This document shows, in pieces, positions 42,070 through 50,984 of a DNA stretch of 54,081 nt (its first letter is position 1; each line of letters begins with the position of its first letter). The stretch lies in NCBI GenBank assembly GCA_011525945.1, contig WYBJ01000318.1, forward strand, positions 1 to 54,081, given 5' to 3'. Origin of the DNA: Burkholderiaceae bacterium (GTDB lineage Bacteria; Pseudomonadota; Gammaproteobacteria; Burkholderiales; WYBJ01). A program made the position numbers and the translations under genes. The notes under the pieces were generated by a model. The model worked only from the letters and a program-made list of their open reading frames with translations. It did no database searches and was not told the DNA's origin.

Positions 42070-43197
42070 CTAAGTAGAGTAAACGAGCCACTGCGCCGCG
42101 CGTTCGAGGTCGGGCTCGGTTCCCAACCCGGGCGTAGCGGGAAGCCGCATCACGCCGCCCGTCACGGGCGGCAGCGGCCGTGCCAGCAGGTCGCGCAGCG
42201 GATTCGGGTTACTGTCGACTTCGAGCATACCGCTGCCGCCGGCAGCCGCGAGTAGTTGCGCGGACGCCATCAGACCAATCCCGGCGCCGAGAAAATGCGG
42301 GCAATACACCAGCCCTTTGCCGACGATGCGGCGCGCGACGGCCATGCATCCGCTGAAGCCTCCCCACTTGCACATATCGGGCTGAACGACGCCGAGCGCC
42401 CCGCTCCCGATCGCGGCATCGAACTCGGCGTCGCCACGCAGGTTCTCCCCCGCAGCGAGTGCGATATCGGAGCGTTGCGCAAGCGCGCGCCATTCGCTCC
42501 ACGGCCGGTCGGCAGCCAGTGGTTCTTCCACCCAACCGGGACGACACTCGGCCAGACGCGGGACGATCTGCGCCGCCGTGGCCGGATCCCACGCCTGGTT
42601 GGCATCGAGCATCATGCTTTCACCGTCGTGCAACAAGTCGCGCAGCTTACGCACGGCAGCTCCATCCTGCTGCAGCCCGAAGCCGACCTTCAGCTTGTAC
42701 GAACGGTAGCCGAGCGCGCGCGCCGCATGCACCGTCTCGTCCAGCGATGCCGGATGGATGCCGCTCGCATACGCGCTGATGGTGTCGGCGGCTGCGGGAT
42801 TGAGCAGCTTTCGTACCGGCACGCCGGCGCGGCGCGCCGCAAGGTCGCACAACGCGATATCCACGCCCGCGGCGGCCTGCGCAAGAGGCCCGGGCTCGCC
42901 GGTCTGCAAGCTCAGAATCCTGAGACTGCGCTCGAGCGCGCGGAACACGCGATCGGGCGGTTCGACGTCCTGGCCCAGAAGCAGCGGCGCGAGCACCGCG
43001 TCGACCAGGCGCGCCCGATGCTCCGCACCGCAGTTCGGGAAATTGCACCAGATCTCGCCCCAGCCCCAGACACCGTGCGCATCCTCGACGCGCACGAGCA
43101 GCGCGGGACGGTCGTTCATGACGCCGAACGAGGTGACGACCGGGGTCCGCAGGGGATAGCGAAAGACGTACGTCTGGATACGAGAAACCGCAGCCAA
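42070..43197 (-). CDS. Enolase-superfamily enzyme, mandelate racemase subgroup
   Basis: A 375-residue acid-sugar dehydratase or racemase relative. The subgroup signature is complete: K168-x-K170 (SYKLKVG), metal ligands D198 (MLDANQAW), E224 (VEEPL) and E251 (AAGENL), and the general-base dyad D274 (QPDMCKWGG) / H301 (YCPHFLGAG), matching mandelate racemase K164, K166, D195, E221, E247, D270 and H297. The substrate cannot be read off. No ATG is near the N-terminus; the start is the TTG at 43197, supported by GGAGGG placed 7 nt upstream. It sits between ppk1 and sixA, both also on the minus strand. Confidence 0.9.
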   Translation of the reverse strand: MAAVSRIQTYVFRYPLRTPVVTSFGVMNDRPALLVRVEDAHGVWGWGEIWCNFPNCGAEHRARLVDAVLAPLLLGQDVEPPDRVFRALERSLRILSLQTGEPGPLAQAAAGVDIALCDLAARRAGVPVRKLLNPAAADTISAYASGIHPASLDETVHAARALGYRSYKLKVGFGLQQDGAAVRKLRDLLHDGESMMLDANQAWDPATAAQIVPRLAECRPGWVEEPLAADRPWSEWRALAQRSDIALAAGENLRGDAEFDAAIGSGALGVVQPDMCKWGGFSGCMAVARRIVGKGLVYCPHFLGAGIGLMASAQLLAAAGGSGMLEVDSNPNPLRDLLARPLPPVTGGVMRLPATPGLGTEPDLERAAQWLVYST

Positions 43198-43260
43198 TGG
43201 GAAACCCTCCGTCGTGTCCGGACCGCGCTGCCGGGGCGCTCGCCGATCCTCGCGCTGACC

Positions 43261-45462
43261 TCAGCTCACCCGGCTCGCCAGCCGCTCGAGCAGTACGCGC
43301 TGCGCTGACATCGCATGTCCGCTACGCGGCGCACGGCGCTTGTAGCGCCCATTCGCGTCCATTTCCCAGGCTTCGGTGTTGTCCGCCAGGTAGGGATCGA
43401 GCCCTTCCTCGATCACGCGTTTCTTCAGCCGCTTGTCGAGCACCGGAAAGCACACTTCGACACGCCGGAAGAAGTTGCGATCCATCCAGTCGGCGCTGGC
43501 GAGGTATACCTCGTGCGCGCCGCCGTTGTGAAAGTAGACCACCCGGGTGTGCTCCAGAAAGCGTCCGATCACCGATCGCACCTTGATGTTCTCGGAAAGC
43601 CCGGCGAGCTGAGGCCGCAGCGCGCAGACGCCGCGTACGATCAGGTCGATCTTCACCCCGGCGCGCGATGCTTCATACAGCGCATCGATCAACTCCGGCT
43701 CGAGCAACGCGTTCATCTTGGCAATGATGCGGGCACGCTTGCCGCGCCGCGCATGCGCGGTCTCGCGCCGGATCGCGGCCAACATGCGCTCGTGCAGCGT
43801 GAACGGCGACTGCCACAGGTGTTTCAGCTTGCTTGCCCGTCCCAGTCCGGTGAGCTGCATGAACACGTCGTTCACCTCGGCGCAGATCTCCTCGTTGCAG
43901 GTGAGAAGGCCGAAGTCGGTGTATGTGCGCGTGGTGCGCGGGTGATAGTTGCCGGTGGCGAGGTGCGCGTAGCGGCGCAATCTGTTCTCTTCACGCCGGA
44001 TCACGAGCGCCATCTTGGCGTGTGTCTTGTGACCCACGACGCCGTACACCACGTGCGCGCCCACCTCTTCCAGGCGCGTAGCCCAGTTGATGTTCGCTTC
44101 CTCGTCGAAGCGCGCCAGCAGCTCCACGATCACGGTGACCACCTTGCCGGCACGCGCGGCGGCGATCAAGGTTTCCATCAGATCGGACTCGGGTCCGGTG
44201 CGGTAGATGGTCATCTTGATGGCGGCAACCTGGGGATCGCACGCTGCCTGCTCGATGAAACTCACCACCGGACCGAACGACTGGAAAGGATGGTGCAGCA
44301 GGATGTCGCCGCGGCGCATCGCATCGAAGATCGCCGGCTGGCGCACGAGCGCATTCGGGATGCCGGGGCTGAACGCGGGGAACTTCAGGTCGGGTCGATC
44401 GACCCGATCTATGGCTTCGGCCAGCCGCACCAGGTTCACCGGACCGTTCACCTGATACAGATCGCGCGGCGTGAGGCTGAACTGCTGCAGCAACAGCCCG
44501 GCCACGTGCGTGGGGCACAGGTGCGGGATCTCCAGGCGCACACCGTCGCCGAAATTGCGTTGCGTGAGCTCGCCTTGCAGCGCCGTGCGCAGGTTGCTCA
44601 CGCCCTGCAGCTCTTCCTCGTCCAGAAACAGATCGCTGTTGCGTATCAGCTGAAACTGGTGACAGCCGCGTACCACCATGCCGGCAAACAGCTCGCCCAC
44701 GTGCGCGCGCAGCATCGATGATAGGAACACGAACCCGTAATCGCAGCCGGCCACCTTGCGCGGCAGCGCAATGACCCGCGGCAGCACGCGCGGCGCTTGC
44801 ACGATTGCGTAACCACCACGCCGGCCGAACGCATCCTTGCCTTCGAGCTCGACGACAAAGTTGAGGCTCTTGTTGAGCAGGCGCGGAAACGGGTGCGCCG
44901 GGTCGAGCCCCAATGGCGTGAGCAGCGGCATCACTTCGCGGAAGAAGTACGCCTTCACCCAGGCCTTCTGCGCATCGTTCCACTTGCTGCCGCGCAGGAA
45001 GCGGACGCCCTCGGCTGCGAGCGCAGGAAACAGCGTCTCGTTGAGCAGCCGGTACATGCGATCGGTGAGCGTATGCGCCTCGGCCGAGATCTGACGAAAA
45101 AGCGCCCCCGGGGCGAGCCCGTCCGGCGTCAGGTGATCGGATCCGGCAGCGAGCTGCGCCTTGAGCCCCGCCACTCGAACCTCGAAGAACTCGTCCAGGT
45201 TGTTATCGACGATGCACAGGTAGCGCAGCCGCTCGAGCAACGGCGTGCGCCGATCCTCGGCATAGGCCAGAACGCGCCGATTGAATTCGAGCAGCGCCAA
45301 CTCCCGGTTGAGAAATCGTTCGGCCGGAAGGTGAAAACTCGCACCGGCCGCGACGCTCGCCCGCCCGGATTTCTTCTTTACCGAGCGCGCGGGCGCCGAA
45401 CCCGCACGGGGCTTGCGCTTGCTTCGATTCGCGCGTGACTTGGGTGGGGACTTGCGGCGCAT
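43261..45462 (-). CDS. ppk1: Polyphosphate kinase 1
   Basis: Synthesises inorganic polyphosphate from ATP, reversibly; 733 residues from the ATG at 45462. After a very basic N-terminal tail (RRKSPPKSRANRSKRKPRAG) come the N domain (RFLNRELALLEFNRRVLAYA, DEFFEVRVAGLK), the head domain and two PLD-like C domains. The autophosphorylated histidine is H481 in GHKTHAK (E. coli H435). HPFQSF, IKMTIYRTGPES, VELLARFDEEANI, LATGNYHPRTTRTYTDFGL and RFLEHTRVVYFHNG are family blocks. The basic tail is longer than in E. coli. The frame is open upstream to 45561, but the 34th-codon ATG is favoured. Confidence 0.96.
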   Translation of the reverse strand: MRRKSPPKSRANRSKRKPRAGSAPARSVKKKSGRASVAAGASFHLPAERFLNRELALLEFNRRVLAYAEDRRTPLLERLRYLCIVDNNLDEFFEVRVAGLKAQLAAGSDHLTPDGLAPGALFRQISAEAHTLTDRMYRLLNETLFPALAAEGVRFLRGSKWNDAQKAWVKAYFFREVMPLLTPLGLDPAHPFPRLLNKSLNFVVELEGKDAFGRRGGYAIVQAPRVLPRVIALPRKVAGCDYGFVFLSSMLRAHVGELFAGMVVRGCHQFQLIRNSDLFLDEEELQGVSNLRTALQGELTQRNFGDGVRLEIPHLCPTHVAGLLLQQFSLTPRDLYQVNGPVNLVRLAEAIDRVDRPDLKFPAFSPGIPNALVRQPAIFDAMRRGDILLHHPFQSFGPVVSFIEQAACDPQVAAIKMTIYRTGPESDLMETLIAAARAGKVVTVIVELLARFDEEANINWATRLEEVGAHVVYGVVGHKTHAKMALVIRREENRLRRYAHLATGNYHPRTTRTYTDFGLLTCNEEICAEVNDVFMQLTGLGRASKLKHLWQSPFTLHERMLAAIRRETAHARRGKRARIIAKMNALLEPELIDALYEASRAGVKIDLIVRGVCALRPQLAGLSENIKVRSVIGRFLEHTRVVYFHNGGAHEVYLASADWMDRNFFRRVEVCFPVLDKRLKKRVIEEGLDPYLADNTEAWEMDANGRYKRRAPRSGHAMSAQRVLLERLASRVS

Positions 45463-45526
45463 GGGATAGCTTGACGCGACGGCGGGGGATGTCGGCTGGC
45501 AGTTCCGGGCGAAGCGGCCGCTACGG

Positions 45527-45799
45527 TTAGGTCTTCGGCGGCACGTAGCCCGACGCGACATCCGCGCCGCCGCCGAAAAAATGCCGCTCCATCTGCTCCG
45601 CCAGGTACTTGCGTGCTTTCGGATCGGCCAGGTTGAGCCGGTTTTCGTTCACCAGCATTGTTTGCAGCCGAATCCATTGCGCCCAGGCTTCCTTCGATAC
45701 GCTCTCGAAGATCCGCTTGCCCAACTCGCCCGGGTAAGGCGCGAAGTCCAGACCTTCGGCTTCGCGACCGAGTTTGATGCAGTTGACCATTCTTGCCAT
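45527..45799 (-). CDS. yggX: Fe(2+)-trafficking protein YggX
   Basis: A 90-residue cytoplasmic protein with [39 protein letters not shown] and KQTM-like [22 protein letters not shown], nearly invariant in the YggX family. It protects Fe-S clusters and is linked to labile iron under oxidative stress. The conserved Cys lies near the N-terminus (NCIKL). AGGG precedes the ATG at 45799 by about 7 nt. It lies between argA and ppk1 on the same strand. Confidence 0.94.
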   Translation of the reverse strand: MARMVNCIKLGREAEGLDFAPYPGELGKRIFESVSKEAWAQWIRLQTMLVNENRLNLADPKARKYLAEQMERHFFGGGADVASGYVPPKT

Positions 45800-45938
45800 G
45801 GCAGCACCCTATCGATGGAACGCCCAATGTTACTGGATCGCGACAGTGCGCTGGGCTGCTTGCCGCTGACCGGTCCGCTCTTGGCTCTCATCCGCCAGCG
45901 CTTCGGGCGTACGCGGGCCCGCGTGTCCCTTCGCCTCG

Positions 45939-47288
45939 TCAATGCAGCGTCTTGACCAGAATCTTGGAGCGGCGCTGCCAGTTGTACATCGCCTGCTTGG
46001 CCGCCGGCAGCGCCTGCACGCCCGCCTCGCTGAACCCATGCTCGATAAACCAGTGCGCCGTGCGCGTCGTCAATACGAACAGCCGCTCCATTTTGGCCGT
46101 GCGCGCCTTTGTTTCGATAGCCTCGAGTAGGCTCGCACCGTGGCCTGCATCGCGATAGTCGGCGTGCACCGCGAGACACGCAAGCTCCCCGGCCTTGGCT
46201 CGGGGGTACGGATATAGCGCCGCACAACCGACGATCAGACCGTCGTGCTCGATCACGCTGAAACGGTCGATTTCCATCTCCAGCAATTCGCGCCCGCGCT
46301 TGACCAGCGAACCGTCGGCCTCGAGCGGCGCGATCAGGGCGAGCACCGCACCGACGTCCTCGATCGTGGCCGCGCGCAGATGAGCGAGCGAGTGCCGCGC
46401 CACCATGGTGCCGACGCCGTCGCGCGTGAACAACTCGAGCAACAGTGCACCGTCGAGGTGGCGGCTCACCAGGTGGACGCGACCGACGCCGCCACGGCAT
46501 GCCGCAAGCGCGTGCGGCAGGAACAGGCGGATGTCTTCGGCGACTTTGCGGCCGCGGCCGCCGCGCAGCAGCCGTTCGCCCTCGGCGAGCGGCAGCTCGC
46601 GCAACAGGCCGCCGCGCATCGCTTCGACTCCGAGTGTATCGACCAGGAACAGGAGCTTGTCGGCCTTGAGCGCAATCGCCGCGCGCGCCGCGACGTTCTC
46701 GACCGTAATGTTGAACATCTCGCCGGTCGGGGAATAGCCCAGCGCCGGCAGCAGGACGATGGCGCCGGCATCGAGTGCAGCACGTATGGCCGCGGCGTCG
46801 ATCTTGCGCACCTCGCCCGAGTGCAGCATGTCGACTCCGTCGATCACGCCGAGCGGCTTGGCGGTAACGAAGTTACCGCATGACACCCGGATGTCCGCGC
46901 CGGCCATGGGCGAATTGGGCAGCCCCGTCGAGAGCGAGGACTCGATGTCGGCGCGCAACGCACCGACTGCTTCCTTGACGCACTTGAGCGCCACGGCGTC
47001 GGTCACGCGTACGCCGTTATGGTAGCGCGTGCGGTGCTTTCTCTCCGTGAGCAGTGCATCGATTTGGGGGCGCGTGCCGAACGCGAGCACGATACGCACA
47101 CCCAGGGCGGCGAGCAGGTTGAGGTCGTGGCTGAGCGCGGCGAAGCGACCGTCGGCGACCACCTCGCCGCCGCACGCGATCACGAAGGTGCGGCCGCGAA
47201 AGGCATGAATGTAGGGTGCGGCCGAGCGAAACCAGTCGACGAATGTCGCGTTCGCTGGCGAGGTCGGGGCAGACGCGTCCAGACACAC
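45939..47288 (-). CDS. argA: N-acetylglutamate synthase, classical ArgA type
   Basis: First committed step of arginine synthesis; 449 residues from the GTG at 47288. The N-terminal amino-acid-kinase domain (FRGRTFVIACGGEVVADGRF, RIVLAFGTRPQIDALL, HSGEVRKIDAAAIRAALDAGAIVLLPALGYSPTGEMFN) binds the feedback inhibitor arginine. The C-terminal GNAT domain (LEMEIDRFSVIEHDGLIVGCAALYPYP, GELACLAVHADYRDAGHGASLLEAIE, LTTRTAHWFIEHGF) is catalytic. Upstream codons are open to 47465, but E. coli alignment favours this start; its GGGAG is unusually close to the codon, so the start is the least certain point. Divergent from the sensor kinase gene. Confidence 0.93.
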   Translation of the reverse strand: MCLDASAPTSPANATFVDWFRSAAPYIHAFRGRTFVIACGGEVVADGRFAALSHDLNLLAALGVRIVLAFGTRPQIDALLTERKHRTRYHNGVRVTDAVALKCVKEAVGALRADIESSLSTGLPNSPMAGADIRVSCGNFVTAKPLGVIDGVDMLHSGEVRKIDAAAIRAALDAGAIVLLPALGYSPTGEMFNITVENVAARAAIALKADKLLFLVDTLGVEAMRGGLLRELPLAEGERLLRGGRGRKVAEDIRLFLPHALAACRGGVGRVHLVSRHLDGALLLELFTRDGVGTMVARHSLAHLRAATIEDVGAVLALIAPLEADGSLVKRGRELLEMEIDRFSVIEHDGLIVGCAALYPYPRAKAGELACLAVHADYRDAGHGASLLEAIETKARTAKMERLFVLTTRTAHWFIEHGFSEAGVQALPAAKQAMYNWQRRSKILVKTLH

Positions 47289-47486
47289 CTCCCGTGAGCA
47301 GCTTCCCGCGGAAATGAAATTCGATCGTGCCGCGCCTTCGCTGGATCCCCGCGCGGCGCGGCGCGCGCTCGCAACCCGCACATGCTGCGGCCAGGTTCCG
47401 AGCAAGCGTGATGATATGCGACTCGGTCGTGTCGGGGAAAGACGACGCGGCTTGGGCGGCGGCACGGTTTACAATCGTCTTCGCCC

Positions 47487-48947
47487 ATGCGCCTGCCCTA
47501 TCCGCGCTCGTTTCTCGGTCTTCTGATCGCCGGCGTCGCCCTGGTCGCGGCGCCGCTTTTGATCGGGCTGGCGATGAGCGCGCACTACACCGACCGGCTG
47601 GCGGTGGTCGGTCAGAGCGCGCTCACTCGCGCCGTGCAGGCCACGCAGGCGAGCCGGCGCATCGCCGCGCTGTTGCGCGAGCTGGAGCGCGCCGCACGCC
47701 AAGCGGCCATCCTCGGCGACGAGACCCCGCCGGCGCATTATCCGGAGCTGCGCCGGCAATTGAGCATCACGGCGCAGCGACTGCTGGCTTTGCCGTTCGA
47801 TGCCGAGCAGCGGGTGAAGCTCGGTGAGGTGCTCGATATCGAGCGCACGATCTATCTGAGCCTGCCGCAGCCGGGCAAAGCGGCGATGACCGCGGCCGAA
47901 CTCGGCGCCGTGGTCGCGCGCTTCGCCGAAGCGGACCGGCTCGCCGAGGACATCATCGCGCGCAGCGACGCGCTGATCGAGCACGAAAGCGCCAACATGA
48001 CGGCGATCGCGCAGCGTGCGCGCCGGGCGATGTTCTGGTTGACCGCGGCTGCGGTCCCGGTCGCGATCGCGCTCATCTGGGGTTTTGCGACCATGCTGGG
48101 GCGTCCGGTGCGCAAGCTCGACCAGGCGATCGGCGCTCTTGGTGCGGGCAGGCTGTCCGCGCCAGTGGATGTCAAGGGACCGCGTGCCCTGGAGCAGCTC
48201 GGACGCCGGCTGGAATGGCTGCGGCTCGAGCTGCTCGACCTCGAACAGCAGAAGAACCGCTTCCTGCGCGAGGTGGCGCACGCGTTCAAGACGCCGCTTG
48301 CCGCGGTGCGCGAAAGCACCGACCTGCTGGCCGAACGCTGCGCTCATGCGCGCGGCGATACCGAGCGCGAGCTGATGGCGATCCTGCGCCGCAACGGGCT
48401 CGAGCTGCAGCGCCGCATCGAGGATCTGCTGCAGATCGGGGAAGCCGATTTCAGGCGCCTTACGCTCAACATCGACCGCGTCTCGCTGGACGCGTTGTTC
48501 GCCGAGGCGCGCGCAGGCCACGAGTTGGCGGCGCGCGCCAAGCGACTGCGCATCGAGGTTGAGGTCGCGTCGGATGCGGGTTCGATCAGTGCGGATCCCG
48601 ATAAGCTGCGCGTCATCGTCGATAATCTGCTCTCCAATGCCATCAAGCATGCCCCGGCGGACAGCGCCATCGAGCTGTACGCGCGCCGGGAACACGAGGC
48701 CGTCACGATCGGCATCCGCGACCAGGGTGACGGCATCGCGCCGCAGGACCGCGAACGCGTGTTCGATCCCTACTACCAGGGTGGCGGCTCAGCGGGCAGC
48801 GCGATCAAGGGCAGCGGCGTCGGCCTGTCGATCGTTCGCGAGTACGCGCTCGCGCACGGCGGCAAGGCGATGGTCACTGACGACGGACGCGGCGGCGGGC
48901 AGGTGTGCGTGACCCTGCCACTGCTGCCGCGCGCAGCGCCGAAATGA
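47487..48947 (+). CDS. Sensor histidine kinase, GlrK/QseE-like
   Basis: A 486-residue membrane kinase: TM1 at about residues 10-30, a helical periplasmic sensor, TM2 at about 182-205, a HAMP region (GRPVRKLDQAIGALGAGRLSAPV), HisKA with H265 (FLREVAHAFKTPLAAVRES) and HATPase (DNLLSNAIKHAP; DQGDGIAP; GSGVGLSIVREYALAHGG). The operon order kinase - small lipoprotein - NtrC-type regulator matches glrK-qseG-glrR of enterobacteria. The residue after H265 is Ala, where most kinases have Glu or Asp. TACAAT (47469-47474) just upstream may be the -10, giving a very short leader. Confidence 0.9.
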   Translation: MRLPYPRSFLGLLIAGVALVAAPLLIGLAMSAHYTDRLAVVGQSALTRAVQATQASRRIAALLRELERAARQAAILGDETPPAHYPELRRQLSITAQRLLALPFDAEQRVKLGEVLDIERTIYLSLPQPGKAAMTAAELGAVVARFAEADRLAEDIIARSDALIEHESANMTAIAQRARRAMFWLTAAAVPVAIALIWGFATMLGRPVRKLDQAIGALGAGRLSAPVDVKGPRALEQLGRRLEWLRLELLDLEQQKNRFLREVAHAFKTPLAAVRESTDLLAERCAHARGDTERELMAILRRNGLELQRRIEDLLQIGEADFRRLTLNIDRVSLDALFAEARAGHELAARAKRLRIEVEVASDAGSISADPDKLRVIVDNLLSNAIKHAPADSAIELYARREHEAVTIGIRDQGDGIAPQDRERVFDPYYQGGGSAGSAIKGSGVGLSIVREYALAHGGKAMVTDDGRGGGQVCVTLPLLPRAAPK

Positions 48948-49498
48948 ACGTGCACGCCGTTTCGTCGATGCTCGCTGCGGTCGTGCTGGCTGCAGCGTGC
49001 GCCACGACCGGCGTCGAGCAACCGCCCGCCGCAATCGAAAGCGCACCGCAACCGGCTCCTGCACCGGAGCCCGAACCTGCGCAGGTTGCAACAGTCCCCG
49101 TGCCGACGCCGGAGCCGCCGCCGGCACTGCGCGCGCTGCAATTCTTCGAATCGCTGAAGGAGCGCCCGGCGCGCGAGCGGCGTCAAGCGCAGGAGCGCCT
49201 GCGCAAATCGTTCGCCGCCTCGCGCTCGGATCACGACCGAATGCACTTCGCGCTCGCATTGAGTCTGCCGGGCTCCTCGATCGCGCAGGAATCGCAGGCG
49301 CTGGAGTTGCTGCAGCCGCTGGTTCAAGATCGGGGTAACGACTATCACGCGCTTGCCTTGCTCGTCTCGGCCTTTCTTGCCGAACAACGCCGGCGCGGCG
49401 AGCAGGCGGCGGCATTGCAAACCAAGCTGGAACGCATCAAAGCCCTGGAGAAAGAAATGTTGGAACGCTCGACCGGGCGGGGGTTACGCGCGCGATGA
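48944..49498 (+). CDS. Small putative lipoprotein, QseG/YfhG-like by position
   Basis: A 184-residue protein whose ATG overlaps the kinase stop (ATGA). It has a hydrophobic N-terminus (SSMLAAVVLAAACATTG) with a plausible though non-ideal lipobox AAAC, a Pro/Ala/Glu-rich linker (about 30-70), and a helical, Arg/Gln-rich C-terminal half ending in a coiled-coil (RRGEQAAALQTKLERIKALEKEMLE). There is no strong sequence match that I can recognise. The position between GlrK- and GlrR-like genes is that of QseG, an outer-membrane lipoprotein that modulates the kinase in enterobacteria; function by context only. Confidence 0.7.
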   Translation: MNVHAVSSMLAAVVLAAACATTGVEQPPAAIESAPQPAPAPEPEPAQVATVPVPTPEPPPALRALQFFESLKERPARERRQAQERLRKSFAASRSDHDRMHFALALSLPGSSIAQESQALELLQPLVQDRGNDYHALALLVSAFLAEQRRRGEQAAALQTKLERIKALEKEMLERSTGRGLRAR

Positions 49499-50835
49499 CA
49501 ACTCATGCCGATATCCTGGTGGTCGACGACGACCCCGATCTGTTACGCCTTCTCACCATTCGACTTGAAGGCGCCGGCTACCGTGTCGGCGCCGCGGCGA
49601 GCGGCGAACGGGCGCTGGCGCAGGTGGCCGTCGACCGACCGGCGCTGGTCATCACCGATCTGCGCATGGGCGGCATGGACGGGCTCGCGCTGTTCGACGC
49701 GCTGCGCACGACCTACCCGACGCTGCCGGTCATCATCCTGACCGCGCACGGCACGATCCCGGACGCAGTCGACGCGACTCGCCGCGGGGTATTCGGTTAT
49801 CTCACCAAGCCGGTCGACGCGCAGAACCTGCTCGGCGAGGTGAAGCGCGCGCTCACCCTCGGAGCAAGCGGCGACACACCGTCGGTGCACGAACCCAGCT
49901 CGCTCGACGGCATGGTCACGCGCAGCTCGCGCATGCAGGAGCTGATCGCCAAGGCGCGGCTCATCGCACCGACCGAGGCGAGCGTGCTCATCCTGGGTCA
50001 GAGGGGATCGGGCAAGGAATCGCTCGCGCGCGCAATCCACGCGGCAAGTCCACGCGCCGCACGCCGTTTCATCGCCATCAACTGCACGGCGATCCCCGCC
50101 GAGCTGCTCGAGTCGGAGTTGTTCGGGCACACCCGAGGCCCCGCCGGCGCCGAGAGCCGAGATCATCCCGGGCCGTTCGCGGCCGCCGAAGGCGGCACGA
50201 TCCTGCTCGATGAGATCGGCGATATGCCGCTCGCGCTGCAGGCGAAGCTGCTGCGGGTGCTGCAGGAAAGTCACGTGCATCCGGCAGGCGTTACCGGCGC
50301 GCGCCTCATATCCGCCAGCAACCGCGATATCGAAGCCGCGGTTGCGGACGGATCGTTTCGCGACGATTTGTACTATCGGCTGAACGCCGTTACCTTGCGC
50401 CTGCCCGCGCTCGCCGAGCGGCGCGATGATATTGCGCCCCTCGCCATGCACTTCCTGCACGAGCTCACGACGCGCTACGATCGCCAGGTCAATGGCTTCT
50501 CACCCGAGGCCATGGCATTGCTGGTCGCAGCCGACTGGCCCGGCAACGTGCGCCAACTGCGCAACGTGGTCGAGCAGGCGGTCGCGCTCGCGACTTCGCC
50601 CGTGCTGCCCGAGAATGCCGTGCGCGACGCGATCAAGCAGCAAAGCCGTCAGTTCACCTCGCTGCAGGAAGCGCGCCGGCACTTCGAGCACGACTACCTG
50701 GTGCAGCTGCTCAAGATCACCTCGGGCAACGTGACGCGCGCGGCCCGGCTCGCGCGGCGCAATCGCACCGAGTTCTACAAGCTGCTCCAGCGCCACAAGC
50801 TCGAACCGTCCGCCTTCAAGGCGTCGGCGCGCTAA
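49495..50835 (+). CDS. NtrC-family response regulator, GlrR-like, lacking GAFTGA
   Basis: A 446-residue regulator. The receiver domain has acidic pocket DDD (11-13), phospho-acceptor D55 (VITDLRM) and K105 (YLTKPVD). The AAA+ domain has Walker A GQRGSGKE (168-175), Walker B region TILLDEIGDM, and FRDDLYYRLNAVTLRLPALAERRDDI. The C-terminal Fis-type HTH (ITSGNVTRAARLARRNRTEFYKLLQRH) is close to GlrR of E. coli. The loop that normally reads GAFTGA is GPAGAE (215-220), so contact with sigma-54 is doubtful. The ATG overlaps the lipoprotein stop (ATGA). Confidence 0.92.
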   Translation: MTTHADILVVDDDPDLLRLLTIRLEGAGYRVGAAASGERALAQVAVDRPALVITDLRMGGMDGLALFDALRTTYPTLPVIILTAHGTIPDAVDATRRGVFGYLTKPVDAQNLLGEVKRALTLGASGDTPSVHEPSSLDGMVTRSSRMQELIAKARLIAPTEASVLILGQRGSGKESLARAIHAASPRAARRFIAINCTAIPAELLESELFGHTRGPAGAESRDHPGPFAAAEGGTILLDEIGDMPLALQAKLLRVLQESHVHPAGVTGARLISASNRDIEAAVADGSFRDDLYYRLNAVTLRLPALAERRDDIAPLAMHFLHELTTRYDRQVNGFSPEAMALLVAADWPGNVRQLRNVVEQAVALATSPVLPENAVRDAIKQQSRQFTSLQEARRHFEHDYLVQLLKITSGNVTRAARLARRNRTEFYKLLQRHKLEPSAFKASAR

Positions 50836-50984
50836 AGCTCTCTCGCGTGCATACGCAACCGCGGGGATTGCGCGCCGCGAAGGACGCGGAAGCTCGTCAT
50901 GTTTGCAGAATTCCCCTTCACACCCTAGTTGGTAGCCTGACCTGGATCAAACCGTACCATGGTCGGGCGTGTACACTGCCTTCT

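Noticed and set aside
50929..50963. TTGGTA / TACCAT pair with long spacer and ACCATGGT palindrome before the efflux lipoprotein gene, reminiscent of MerR-type promoters
   Set aside because: The hexamers and spacer do not match a MerR-family promoter well and no MerR regulator gene is nearby.
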